Below are positions 1-11,057 of a stretch of DNA of 64,000 nt, piece by piece (position 1 is the first letter of the stretch; each line of letters opens with the position of its first letter). The stretch is taken from assembly GCF_032854445.1 (NCBI RefSeq), contig NC_088298.1:9843504-9907503 (forward strand), written 5' to 3'. The position numbers were made by a program, and so were the translations under genes. Below the pieces are notes generated by a model. The model made no database searches, was not told the DNA's origin, and saw only the letters and a list, made by a program, of their open reading frames with translations. This stretch comes from Liolophura sinensis. Taxonomy: Eukaryota > Mollusca > Polyplacophora > Chitonida > Chitonidae.

Positions 1-369
1 TTGCCTCCTTGTTGCAGGGCGGATTTCCACCGCTTTTTTATCTAGTGCTGCTTCACTCTGTTGTGACAACCTGTAATGACAAGTACTAATATAAAAGTCA
101 TACAGCACTTTCACTTTATCTTCATTTCTGCATAATTTTCTTTGAAAAGTTCAGTTGTCACAGATTGTTTAAAGAAAGTTTGACTCTATATGTACTCATT
201 TGCCAAATAAATAACATTCTGTTGTACTATATCATGTTTTTTCGTTCTGTCGTGAAACTTTCTAGTGATATTTGTGGGAACCTTGATCATGTTGTCACCC
301 CTGTCCACTGAAGTGGAAAGTTTAAATTTGATTGTCTTGAGGCCTGTATCCGACTTACAATGCATGATC
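1..369. other. No gene recognised at the left edge
   Basis: AT-rich sequence without a convincing coding frame. An AATAAA hexamer at 206-211 could be the polyadenylation signal of a gene off the left edge, but nothing else supports a transcript here. Confidence 0.3.
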
Positions 370-638
370 GGGGCCTCCGTGGCTCCGTCGGTTAGCGCGC
401 TAGCGCAGCGTAATGACCCAGGAGCCTCTCACCAATGCGGTCGCTGTGAGTTCAAGTCCAGCTCATGCTGGCTTCCTCTCCGGCTGTAAGTGGGAAGGTC
501 TGTCAGCAACCTGCGGATGGCCGTGGGTTTCCCCCGGGCTCAGCCCGGTTTCCACCCACCATAATGCTGGCCGCCGTCTTATAAGTGAAATATTCTTGAG
601 TACGGCGTAAAACACCAATCAAATAAATAAATAAATAT
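370..638 (+). mobile_element. tRNA-derived SINE, full length
   Basis: Starts GGGGCCTCCGTGGCTC with an A-box-like TGGCTC..GGTTAGCGCGC and a B-box-like GTTCAAGTCC near 449, as in a tRNA-derived pol III promoter. A conserved body follows, then the 3' part GAAATATTCTTGAGTACGGCG and an (AAAT)n tail. This is the same family as the copies near 6.1, 7.3, 10.9, 23.9, 53.1 and 55.2 kb. I think it belongs to the SINEs widespread in molluscs (RUDI/V-SINE-like), but the family name is not verified. Confidence 0.85.
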
Positions 639-3229
639 AACGCAAGGTCAGGGAATGGCTGCTAGTTTATTAAAGTACCTGGCTTACCTCCGGACTCTCC
701 AGTTTCCTCCCACAAATACTAGCATCTGTTTTTATCTTCGTACAGCATGAACACCGATCAGACATTCTAGTAGTATGGGAGACATTCCCGGTGAAGTTGC
801 GAGTATTGTTTGTAAATGTACAAATTGCCATGCCGTTAATCTGTGTAATCTATCTAGAGATCTACAATTCAAAGTTAAACTGGAACAAGTTAAAAGTTAA
901 ATGTTTTGAAGTGTCAGGTTTAGTTACAAGTTCATGACTCAGAATTTTTAAAATTTGAAATTAGAAAAATGAATGACATAACACCAAATATAACACTAAA
1001 TGCGTTTCAATTTTATAATTATTGTTTTTTTTCCCCTAATTCTGGCGCTAGGAGGCTAGTGATTTGCTACTTTTTAAGCATATACACGAACAGAATAAAA
1101 CCCTAACTGAAGAAAATTAATAAGATACCATATGTTAACCGTTAATTGTGACCATTTGCCAACTATCACACTGTCGCCAATGCTCTGGTTTTACTCGGTA
1201 TCCTGTTGTCTTTGTTTACTAAGCATAACATAAGGCATCACACGGTTCGATATAGACCAAATGACAAATCACCCAAGATAGTATAGATTGTCACCAAGCA
1301 TCGTGTGTGGGAATATTCGTAGTAGTCACATGATCTGATTACTGATCAATGATAGTTTCGTAGTTGTGTTTTATGAGACCAGTATACAAGCTGTTATAGA
1401 AGTACCCTAAACTTTTAATTTTTGTTGTTCATTTGTATTTAATTCAGTGAGCGTGAGCGTGAGACTGATTGATTGTTAAGTCAACGTTAGAATGCGAAGG
1501 TATGTCGGCAGTGTGCGGTGCTCGTTGTAGTGCACCATCTGTACTGTCACCACAAGGTCACGTTGACTGAACGAAATTGCATTTCTGTGTTTGTCTCATC
1601 CAAAAGTAAATTTTAATTCATATGTAGATCATGTCATAAGTAGTCAGAGTGAAGATCTGCGTAGGTAAAATCATACAAGTAACTGTAATTGTACGGTTAT
1701 GTTGATAAGAATGATAGCCGACCGCTCCACTGTAAAACGAGTCCAGTACGTAGAGTGCACGTTCAAGGGCAGATAACTTTTGTTTACACTGTCGTCTGTA
1801 TACTATGCATGTATTGCACCGTTTCAATGTTAGTACTCGTTGAATGGTTAATTATTTCTTTTGTATAAGAATTAACACCAAAACACAAAATAACAGAAAT
1901 CCAGTTCATGTTTTATTAATTACTTGTATTGTAATGAATTCAGTGAAATCGGTAATCTGTAAGCAAATAAGTAAGGCTCCCAAGAAACCAAGCCAGAATT
2001 GTCTGTCAGTGTAGAAGTACAGTTCACCCACAGGTTGAGAGCTGTAAGCCTACATGATGTAATAAAGCTTCAGAACCGTATCAGCCATGGTTGCCGTCCT
2101 TTCCTCAATCTACCCACGCTCTTACACGTGCAGACAATATCCATCGAGTAGATCAGTCATGTTACTTAATATCTGTATTAGCCACTCGACATAATATACA
2201 TTGTAAGTAAAACATCGTCTTCGACTAAACTATTGTCAAACACGGTGCGGATTTCAACATCATCACATGCCAACACAACGTATAGATTATCAACAATCGC
2301 TGTGCTACAGCGGATTATCGCCAAACATCGCTGTTTGTCACTAAATATAGATAATAGTGCTGCAGCAGACTGTCACAGAAGTATCGTGCATGTCTCAATT
2401 AAATCAGAGTTACACGTTTGCAACTAACTTTGTTGGTGACAGATGGAGTTGAACACAGATCTCGTGATGCAAAATCCAGCATTCTACAACCATCAACCAG
2501 TTTTTGGCAATATATACAAAAGAAAACCAAACTTCATGTCAAAGCTCCCTTTCGCGAATGTAAAACTCTTATCTGATGAAGTACCTGGAACGGACGAGAG
2601 TATTTATAGGATGGCAGCATGGCTATGTAGTCAGAAATTAAAGGATACATGCCACATGCCTGCTTGCAGAAAGAAGCCTTAGCCTAAGGGAAATGTCATC
2701 GTTCTTTTAGTGAACGGCTAAGGTAACCATCTACTTTTATGAATCTACATTAAAACAAGATTAACTAATGGGAGGTCTTTCCGCCTTTATAAACCAGAAA
2801 AATGAGGGCTTTATTCTTTATACGGATATACTGAAAAGAGATATGCGAAGACTTTTTAAGGATATAGCGTCGAAATTAGACACACATGTGATGGGGAGCA
2901 CGCTCTCTGTTACCTCCATGGTAACGTGTGGCCGGTTAAAGAACATCTAACAAAGCGCCTGAGAGTACTCTTATCCGAAGCGCAATTGCTGGTCACACTA
3001 AGACACATCGCTTAAGGTCTTCACGGCATATCGGAATCCATAACAATGTGTGGAGACGACACTGTGTGTGCCACTCTGCCTGCGATAAATTTTCCAGGGA
3101 TTGACTCTCAGTGAAGAACCCCTTAAGATTTTCATAAATTGCTTTTCCCAGGGCGCTAGATGACATGATTACAATACAGGAACCACTCCGTGACGAGGTG
3201 AACGGTGTGCCGGAAAGGCTTCCTCTCCT
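639..3229. other. 2.6 kb without recognisable genes
   Basis: Only short open frames; none has a recognisable domain or plausible splice structure. The longest plus frames (2443-2682 and 2768-2950) start with ATG but match nothing I know. A 23-nt string at 1148-1170 recurs exactly at 12690-12712, so part of this stretch is an old dispersed repeat. Confidence 0.4.
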
Positions 3230-3242
3230 TAAATGTTGAAGA

Positions 3243-4696
3243 ATGAATGAATGAATGATTATGCTTTAACGCCACATCGGCAATATTTCAGCCATATCGT
3301 GGCGAGAGCAAGATGAAAACACGAGGCGATTGAGGTTTCCGATATGGTGGTAAGAGCATCAAAAATGAAACAAATATTTGGACATGTTTAAAACAGATTA
3401 GAATAACCAAAACAGTTAAAACTGGAAAACCCTCATTTTAAAAATAATATATCAAGAAATGTATATATAACTTTATCGATAAATATTTATATCTTATGAT
3501 AAAGGCCAATGGCCTTCAAATAACTGATGACAACATCGCCAGCGATGTTGTCAAATAAATCATATATAGAGTTGACTGTGTAGAATCTCTGACGAACTTG
3601 GGCAAAGTCCCGATGTCAACCAAGATATGTTTGATGCCATATTGGGCATCGCATCCAACACACTCGGGAGGACTGCTCCCATCTAGTATGAAATTGTGCG
3701 TTAGGCGACACCTTGTTAAGACTACTTGGTCTCTACGAGACTTTTCGCATAGCATGAAGTTTATTATGGACCTGCAAGTTCCATTCACCCTGCCAAAGGC
3801 AACGAATATATTTAAGAATATTGGACCTCATGTCAGTATAAGGGGTTTTTATCGTTGATATGGGTTTATTTATGGCAGCTTTCGCCTCCCTGTCTGCGAC
3901 TGTGTTTCCATGGATACCAATATGACTTGGTATCCAGCAGAATATGTCTTTACCTTTTCTAATTAGTTTCCTATGTATAACTAAAATTTGCAGGATCAAG
4001 GGATTTTTAAATTTGTTATTCTGTATTGCCAATAGGCAAGAGAACGAGTCAGTGCATATCATTGCCCTCTGGGCATGCCCAGAAGAAACATATGATAGGA
4101 GTATAGCTCTGGCCTCGGCAGAGAATTTTGAAGAAGAGGGTGGAAGACGAAAGGAAGACACTCGCTGCTCCATGACAGCCGCAGCCGCAACCCTGTCCCC
4201 ATCCTTCGACCCGTCAGTGTATATAAATTTATAATCCATATAATTAGCTTTAATTTCAGCTAAACCTTGCTGAATTATAAGAGGAGTTATATTCGATTTA
4301 TTATATTTACGTAGATCAAATATTAGTTTAGGTTGTGGAAGAAGCCATGGAGGAGACTCCGGAAAAGACACAGGAGCTATGTCCTCCAGCTTGATGTTAG
4401 CTTCCACAATATGGTCCTATATACGAAGACCGAACGAAGGGATCGTGTTAGGATATTTATTATATTTGTCTACATATAATGGATTGAAAACACAGTCGTA
4501 GGCAGGGTTTGTTGGATGTCCTTTAAGCTTTGTAGCATATTGAAGGCTAAGTTTTATACGTGGGTTATAGAAAGAAGGCTCATTTGCCTCCACGTATAAA
4601 CTGTCTACTGGTGAGGTTCTAAAAGCACCAAGGCTGAGCCTCAAACATTGGTGATGAACAGGATCCAACATTTTAATATACGACTTCCTAGCGGAA
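3243..4696 (-). mobile_element. LINE copy F, 5'-truncated, with target-site duplication
   Basis: The 3' end of the same LINE family as copies A-E: (GAAT)n tail at 3243, the 3' stem-loop (CGCCAC / GTGGCG), 3' UTR, then the C-terminal half of ORF2 reading toward lower coordinates. It is truncated inside ORF2 at about 4696. Flanks carry a 13-bp direct repeat TAAATGTTGAAGA at 3230-3242 and 4697-4709, as expected from target-primed reverse transcription. Coding frames are broken, so it is dead. Confidence 0.9.
3516..4696 (-). pseudogene. LINE ORF2 C-terminus (RNase H and zinc knuckle), broken
   Basis: Three frame-disrupted pieces cover the end of the RT, the RNase H domain and the C-terminal Cys/His cluster. 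RNase H motifs seen are YTDGSKDG (first Asp), SAEARAIL (Glu), CTDSFSCLL (Asp) and IPSHIGIHGN. The C-terminal piece retains ECVGCDAQYGIKHIL, the zinc-knuckle-like end of this ORF2 family. Compared with copy C it has frameshifts in RNase H and between RNase H and the C-terminus. No function expected. Confidence 0.8.
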
Positions 4697-4854
4697 TAAA
4701 TGTTGAAGATGTCTGTCACTCAAATTTAAGGTTAGTTTAAGAATGCCTGGAGGACCATTTAACTAATGTGTTTTTAACCCAGGTTATCAAGAATGAAAGC
4801 AATAATATCATTATTAAGTCTAAAAAAGATAACAAAAGAAGGAAAAAATAAACT

Positions 4855-5186
4855 GGGTCATAAAATTACTGTATGTCCCAGGTTTAAGTGAAAAACTAAG
4901 GCCTATATTGCCGAAGAAAGACTTTCAGGTAGTTTCCGTTATACGGAAAACATTGCATAATATTTTAACAAATGTCAAAGATATTGAACCTCACAAAAAT
5001 ATAGAAAACATCATCTACAACACAGTCCGTAAGTGTGGAGGCGGATGCATTGAAGAGACTGGTAGGCCTCTTTGTCACAAAATGAGGGAAAATAAGAAAG
5101 CTGTTCAGACAGTTGAAGTTATTAAATTTGCATCAGCTGAACATAGCTGGAGATGTATCAAAGTATCATCTACGGAGCCACATTAG
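4855..5186 (+). pseudogene. Penelope-like element: RT end plus C-terminal GIY-YIG endonuclease, decayed
   Basis: Translation from about 4859 gives LLYVPGLSEKLRPIL, the conserved end of PLE reverse transcriptases. About 50 residues later come NIIYNTVRKCGGGCIEETGR and RENKKAV..AEHSWR, which match the GIY-YIG endonuclease of canonical PLEs (usual form VYxxxC..CxxxYIGETGR..H+K). Here the YIG tyrosine and glycine are replaced (CIEETGR), so the nuclease should be inactive. Order is RT then endonuclease, the usual PLE layout, unlike the element at 36.6-38.9 kb. The upstream RT is missing. Confidence 0.65.
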
Positions 5187-6049
5187 AAAAAAAAAACGAA
5201 AAATTATGGAGGTGTTTTTAGTTTTGTTATAAATACAACCCTTTACTCAACACACACTAGCATTCATATCAACAATATCTGGGATAAGTTTATTCCAAAA
5301 ACGTAACTTCATTTCAGCCGTATTTCTTTACCGTAATAATTTTACATTTGCCCACTGAGATTAGTTAGTAATAGTTATGGCATGATCACATGATTACTAC
5401 AGAGGGGCGAATAAAAATAGCTAAATAGGGGGCAGGAAACCAGCCACCATTTCGTGGGTGCTCCACATTCCCTCGCCAAAAAAACGAGAAAAGGTGAGTA
5501 ATGTACAGTTTGTCAATAAATTAAAAAGTTGTATGGGATGCGTTTTCAACAAGTTTTGATAAATCTCTGTCTAAACATTAAAATTACACGTGGTTTTAAT
5601 TATTTTTGAAGTGATTGGATATCATTACTCGGTTGCCAGGCTTCACCTTTCTTCACCTTTCTTCACCTTTGTTCACATGGTTGTATCACTTCATTTGGTT
5701 CATTTGATGTTTTACCTTCGCATTTCAGTTTTAACTATAACATCCTCTCCTGTTCACCTTACAGGGCGACTTTAGAGATTTTTGAGAAGTTTGAATTTCT
5801 TGTAAGTAATGTTGATACCAGAGGTATCATTTTAAGGGCTCTGTGTGCTTCTCAAAGTGCATTTTTACATAACAAACTTTAGAAGAAATACATGTGCAAT
5901 GCCACTAAGGACATTTTGTATTGCACAAATGACTTATGTTTTACATTTATAGCAAACTTCAGTGCTTTTCTTTTTCCTGATTAAACAAACGACAACACAT
6001 TAACACTCTTGAAATTAAGGACCTGCATATGCATATGTACATGAATTTG
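5187..6049. other. No gene recognised; short 10-bp tandem repeat
   Basis: No coding signal. Three perfect copies of CTTCACCTTT lie at 5641-5670 with a decayed fourth. The rest is AT-rich unique-looking sequence. Confidence 0.4.
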
Positions 6050-6196
6050 TTTTTTTTTTTTTTTTTTTTTGATTGTTGTTTTACGCCGTACTCAAGAATA
6101 TTTCACTTATACGACGGCGGCCAGCATTATGGTGGGTGGAAACCGGGCAGAGCCCGGGGGAAACCCACGACCATCCGCAGGTAGCTGGCACACCTT
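6050..6196 (-). mobile_element. SINE, 5'-truncated copy
   Basis: Minus-strand copy of the window's SINE family: a poly(A) tail (poly-T on plus, 6050-6070), then the shared 3' stem-loop region and the GC-rich middle. It ends near 6196 without the tRNA-like head, the normal outcome of incomplete reverse transcription. Confidence 0.85.
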
Positions 6197-7256
6197 CATG
6201 AATTTGTAAGACCAGAAGTGTCCCACATACATCGGTACATTGTAAGATACAATACTTTTGTAGGGTTACCCCAAACATCTAACTTTACGATACATACGTA
6301 CACTGTACATTTGTACTGTGTTCTTGTATGCATGGGCCTTCAGTCTGCTTCCCTGACAACATTGTTGGAATTGGAAACTGTCCCAGTGGAAGCCTGTAGA
6401 TGGTGGTAGTATTTTCATGGGTATAGTTCTCTAGATCAGCCAGTATCCTGGCAACAGTAGTCAGAGAGAGGCCCATGGCATCTACCATTGTTAGTGTCAG
6501 ATTTTAATTCTACAGATGATGTCTAATCTGCTACACAGCTGTGTCGTTCGTTAGAGTTTAATCTTTATGAACGACATTTTCAATCAAGGCGCATATGGTT
6601 TTATGATTGGGGAGATTTTTTCGGTGCTGTATATAACTTCAGGGTATCTGGAATTCATTTCCAAGTGGTGTTTTTTAGTGGTTGTGACTTATTTCTAACA
6701 GAGTAAGTACATAATGTATAATGATGTATATTGCCCTAGTTCTTCCAATTTTTAAGACAGATATAAGTCGTCCTGAAAGCAATGAATTACATTTCTCTGT
6801 TTTTTGTTTTAGTAAAGCTATGAATATGCTGGCCATTAGATGTACTAACCATGTGAAAAAAATATTCCTGCTACAATTACAAGTGCATTGGTTAAAAAGA
6901 GCAGGCTAGGTGTCCCAAATATTAGAAGAATTGTCATGATCTGACATTGGGGCAGGATATGTGTACAGTGTAACTGTGGTATAAGATGAGTCAACAAACA
7001 TGTACCTTGAAATTGGATGTTGTGTGATGCAAATCTTGTCCCTCGAATACCTGTGTCTTTTACAGGCGAGCATTTTGAAAGCCTTTGCTACCGAATCTAA
7101 GTTCATACTGCCCCGCTGAAACCTGTGTCCAATCTCTGCAAATGCCCCATGAAGGAAAACTTGGCATGATGGTCAACACTGGTTATTTGGAGGAACAACA
7201 CTTAGAATATGATGCGATATACTGAAGGGAATCATTTCTTCCCTTGTATATGAAAT
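6197..7256. other. No gene recognised
   Basis: Open frames such as 6721-6909 (+) and 6906-7106 (-) lack domains and intron boundaries. Nothing recognisable. Confidence 0.35.
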
Positions 7257-7459
7257 TATTTATTTATTTATTTGATTGGTGTTTTGCGCCGTACTCAAGA
7301 ATATTTCATTCATACGACAGCGGCCAGCATTTATGGTGGGAGGAAACCTGGCAGAACCCGGGGGAAACCCACGACCATCTGTAGGTTTGTGCCAGACCTT
7401 CCCACGCACGGTCGGAGAGGAAGCCAGCATGGGCTGGACTTGAATTCACAGCGACCCTG
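7257..7459 (-). mobile_element. SINE, 5'-truncated copy
   Basis: Minus-strand copy: (ATTT)n tail at 7257, CGCCGTACTCAAGAATATTTC, the GC-rich centre and the CCAGCATGGGCTGGACTTGA segment around the B-box. It stops near 7459 before the A-box. About 10-15 percent diverged from the copy at 23884 by eye. Confidence 0.85.
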
Positions 7460-8066
7460 CATATGAAATACCCCCTTTAGTTAATTAATCCAACTGATTA
7501 CATGGGAAACACACTTGATATTACCTTACATATAAAATGCCCCACTAAATAAAGCTTAGTCGTTCCCAAATATAATGTTTGGAAGTCACGTTTAGCAAAG
7601 CATGTAACACGCCCCAGTGAATCATTTCCATATAAAATGCGCCACTTAATTGAAGTCCTCAGTAAGCATTCTGATTATTTTAAGAAACACAAGTGCTTTA
7701 TGTTCCAAATAAAATGCTCTGCTAAGTCTTTTCCTCGTATCTGCATGAAATGCCTCGTTAAATATAAAATGCTCCAGTAAATCATTTCCTTCCTTCCTTA
7801 TAAAATGCCACCTTACATGTACACGGCAAGTTAAATATCCACACTGATTGATTTGAAAGCATGAAAGCTTTACCTTCCAAACAAAATATTTTCATCTCCC
7901 GAGTAAATCTTTTTTCATCTATTTCATATAACATGTCCAAACCCAGCAGCCAAATTCTTCATTTATTTATTTGAATGCCCTCGTCCATATAAAATGCCCC
8001 ATTAAATCACTGCCCTTTTCATACAAAATACCCCATTAAGTCAATGCCCGCTTCCATATAAGGATA
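7460..8066. repeat. Degenerate array of TATAAAATGCCCCATTAAAT units
   Basis: At least ten decayed copies of a roughly 20-bp core of the form TATAAAATGCCCCATTAAAT occur here. Best copies lie around 7528-7548, 7630-7650, 7760-7782, 7985-8008 and 8022-8042. Spacing varies from about 30 to 100 bp, so it is a decayed minisatellite rather than a strict tandem array. No coding frame runs through it. Confidence 0.55.
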
Positions 8067-8239
8067 TTTTTGGAAGGTATTTCAGTCAAACTCTTAACCA
8101 ATTGTGTGAGCTTACATTTGTGATGATGTAATTTTTATATGCTTTTGTTTTTCAATACTTCACAGGGGTATGATGTTTAATTTGAAATATTAGTTTCACT
8201 TGTACTTATCATAAAGCATTTCTCATTTAATTTCCATAG

Positions 8240-9190
8240 GTTATACCTGAGGGAAAAGGAGAACTTGTGGTTACTCGACGTTTACATCAGGGTTCACGCT
8301 ACAAGCCAGAGGATTTCCTCTATGCGAGTATTGTTACAGATTTGTAGCAAAGGACTCTTTGTGGGAACATGTACAGACATGTTTGCTTAAGCCCGACCAT
8401 GAGCCAGTAGAAGCAAACTATATCAGAAATGCCATAATTATGCCGGTACCGTTTATTGACAACAAATTATGAAGATTCCACTGTCATTGACATCATTAAG
8501 CAAATGAAAGAAACTTCCCAAAACCCTAGAATAAAACAAGTATGTCTAGAAAATGAGCTCATTAAAGAGTTTGGATTGTGCCTGGTGGTCAAATTAGGAC
8601 TGGAAGACGAACAAAGACATCCAGACAAGACAAATATACGAACAAAGATAAGGACAGTAGGAAGATTGTTGATGCAGGTAACAGATGGGTCAAAGGCCAA
8701 TAATTCGTTCAGCGAATTCATACCTGGAAGCAATTTTAAGACTGTGCTGAAGGCAGTGAAGAAACTTGCTGTTGGCAACGACAAATTTTGCCTTGACACA
8801 CGGACATTACCTGAAGCAACTTTCCTTTCTCAAGAGAAGTCTTGCAATCCGTAAATCAGACAAAGATATGAATCAAGAGGCAACAGATTTCCTGGAACTC
8901 TTTTAGGCACATTGGAATTCCAAAGTTTCTTGTGTAGCACTTAGGAAAAAAACGCCCCGTTGTATAAACAAAAAGGCATGCACACCTACAAAACGGAATC
9001 TGGTGACTCGTAGGAATTACCTAAACAAGAACATTTTAGACAAAATGAAGTGGACAGATATTACATGGCAAGCTTGGACATGCTTGGCTCAAGAAATCCT
9101 TGTCAGAATAGTGCTCTTCAGCAAGAGAAGAATATCTGAAATAGAGGAGCTGAAAGTGTTATACTTCTGAACTTCATGAGTGCAGTCGAA
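8240..9190 (+). pseudogene. Broken copy of a multi-copy zinc-finger protein family
   Basis: A splice-acceptor-like TTTCCATAG precedes 8240. Frame pieces then read GELVVTRRLHQGSRYKPEDF, then, one frame over, EYCYRFVAKDSLWEHVQTC (a C2H2-like finger, Cys-aromatic-Cys...His...Cys). A 132-residue open piece (8456-8854) contains VIDIIKQMKETSQNPRIK and RTKIRTVGRLLMQ. Then, past a stop, come FLELF..HWNSKVSCVALRK and AWTCLAQEILVRIVLFSKR. I recognise the layout (finger, helical middle, IVLFNKRR-like end) as an uncharacterised family abundant in cnidarian, molluscan and fish genomes and perhaps derived from a tyrosine-recombinase element. Several stops and frameshifts make this a pseudogene. The family assignment is from memory. 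Confidence 0.5.
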
Positions 9191-9504
9191 AGGCCCTGTC
9201 CAAAAGTTATGTTTAAGGGAATCGTTCTTTTGTCTTTTGTTGGGTTATTTAGTATCATGAAAAAGCAGACGTGAACGTCATCAGAGGTAGTTCACGTTGA
9301 TTTTTGCTCAACTAAATACATTTCTTGTCAGATCATTGTATATTTCTTTATATATTCATATATGTATGTTCATTTCAAAACGGTAAATCAATCAGTAATA
9401 CAACTGCTCTACCCCAAGGCCCTCAAAACAATGTAAGTCAATTCTACAAACTTACATGCAAGATGCTAATAATACACAGGAGAATTTAAGAGGTGAAAAC
9501 ACCT
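9191..9504. other. No gene recognised
   Basis: AT-rich spacer between the zinc-finger pseudogene and a SINE. No supported feature. Confidence 0.35.
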
Positions 9505-9690
9505 CAGGCACAGTGGCCTAGTAGGAATTAGCAGCAAAATAACCCTGGATCGTCATGCTGCCTTCCTCTCTGGTCATATGTGGGAAGGACTATGCCCAGT
9601 TTCCTCCTACCATAAAGCTGGCCATTGTTTTATCCATTAAATATTCTTGAGTACAGTGTAAAGAACCGATCAAATAAATGAATAGTTAGA
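9505..9690 (+). mobile_element. Old, decayed SINE copy
   Basis: Degenerate plus-strand copy: TGCTGCCTTCCTCTCTGGTC, GTGGGAAGGACT, CCTACCATAAAGCTGGCC and ATATTCTTGAGTACAGTGTA followed by AATAAATGAATAG. The head is barely recognisable, with an internal deletion in the GC-rich middle. One of the oldest copies. Confidence 0.65.
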
Positions 9691-10275
9691 GCCATTATGG
9701 CTGCCAAAAGTAGGTCATGCAACTCCTCTATAGGTGTAGTCTCTTCAGCACTAACATGTCTGTGGATCGGTATGAGATTATGCACTTACACAGTTTCTAG
9801 TATCAGCACAGGGCCTAATTGTTTTTTGAGTTTTGGCGTTTTTTCCCCATAAACCAATTAAAACACGTAAGACAGACGTGAACATCAGAGATAGTTCACC
9901 TTAACAAGTGAAGCTATGTTAGTGAAGCTTCTTCGACCTCTGTGGAAGACTTACATGTCAGTATAAAAGTCTCTCAAGAACTTGTCCTGATTCATGCCTA
10001 AGAATCTCGCAAGGTATCGATGTTACACATTTACATGTACCATGTCACATAGTTTGACAGATATATACATTGATGATGTTTGGAGACTAGAGTCTGTTGC
10101 AACCAGATCAAGAGTTCATTCAATGCCTGTGGATTCCCTTGTGATCTTGTTGGATATAGACCTCCTGCAAATAGGGTTATTTCCCCATGGTCTGGCCCTG
10201 CTTCCAAATGACCATGACTAACTGAAGTTGGTAATTTTTCCCAATTTTGGTTCTGTTTCCCAATTTTAGAAATGT
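9691..10275. other. No gene recognised
   Basis: Short frames on both strands (for example 9994-10221) show no domain. No splice-supported exon. Confidence 0.35.
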
Positions 10276-10325
10276 GTTTTGAGTAAGTGAGTGAGTGCTT
10301 CGGGTTTAACGTCGTACCTAACAAT
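10276..10325 (-). mobile_element. 3'-tail fragment of a second LINE/SINE family
   Basis: GAGTAAGTGAGTGAGTGC followed by GGGTTTAACGTCGTACCTAA has the same architecture as the LINE tails here (tetranucleotide repeat, then G-TTTAACG-), but different sequence. It is the 3' end of a related non-LTR family with a (GAGT)n tail. Only about 50 bp survive. Confidence 0.45.
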
Positions 10326-10844
10326 TTGTTTTGAGTTTTTTTTCAAATGTTGTTTGATATCCTACTGGAAAATTGTAAGTTTCAGCATTTCATGATATTG
10401 ATTTGCCTCCTTGTGCACCTTTTTGGTCAAAATGTTTGGTCATATAGGGTACATGTACATGTATTTCTGCTTTCAGGGACTAATCGTGGTTACAGGTTTC
10501 ATATTATCTTGTTATCTGTTAGTGAGATCGGATAGCACTTTCAGTCAGGCAACTTCAAAATGCAACCTATAGCGTTTGATGTTAGCTGTAACTCTGGAAT
10601 GGGAAGACAATAACATACACGCAGTGCCCAAGCTGCATTTGAATGCCCCGTGGAAGCGGTAATATCATATAAACAAACACTACCTTCATGTTGATTTCAT
10701 AATACTCTATTTTGCTGACAGGAAAAGAGCTTGTATAGTCAAACTGTGATTAATAAGATTGCAACTATTATCCGGAGCGTATGAAGGTAATCAAGTTACA
10801 TGTAGGTTAAATTTAACACAATATAAATCATCTATTAACCAGTC
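10326..10844. other. No gene recognised
   Basis: AT-rich; the frame 10347-10535 is hydrophobic but has no context suggesting a gene. Confidence 0.35.
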
Positions 10845-11057
10845 GGGGGCCTCCGTGGCTCAGTTGGTTAGGGCGCTAGCGCAGCGTTATGACCCAGAAG
10901 CCTCTCACTAATGTGATCAATGTGAGCTCATGCTGGCTTCCTCTCTGGGCGTACGTGGGAAGGTCTGGCAGCAACCTGAGGATGATCGTGGGTTTCCCCG
11001 GGCTTATATCGATTTTCCTTCCACCATAATTCAAATAAACCAACAAATAAATTAACC
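10845..11057 (+). mobile_element. SINE with internal deletions
   Basis: Starts GGGGGCCTCCGTGGCTCAGT with intact A-box-like TGGCTCAGTTGGTTAGGGCG. The B-box area has a deletion (GTGAGCTCATGC instead of GTGAGTTCAAGTCCAGCTCATGC), and the 3' stem-loop region is lost before the AAATAAA tail. Confidence 0.8.

Noticed and set aside
370-450. tRNA gene at the SINE heads
   Set aside because: The heads lack a 3' acceptor stem and continue into the SINE body; the same sequence recurs in many copies.
2443-2950. Two small plus-strand ATG frames
   Set aside because: No homology recognised, no conserved neighbours, short; kept only in the description of the gene-free stretch.
7460-8066. CRISPR array or regulatory operator cluster
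   Set aside because: Repeat spacing is irregular, units are decayed, and the genome is clearly eukaryotic.
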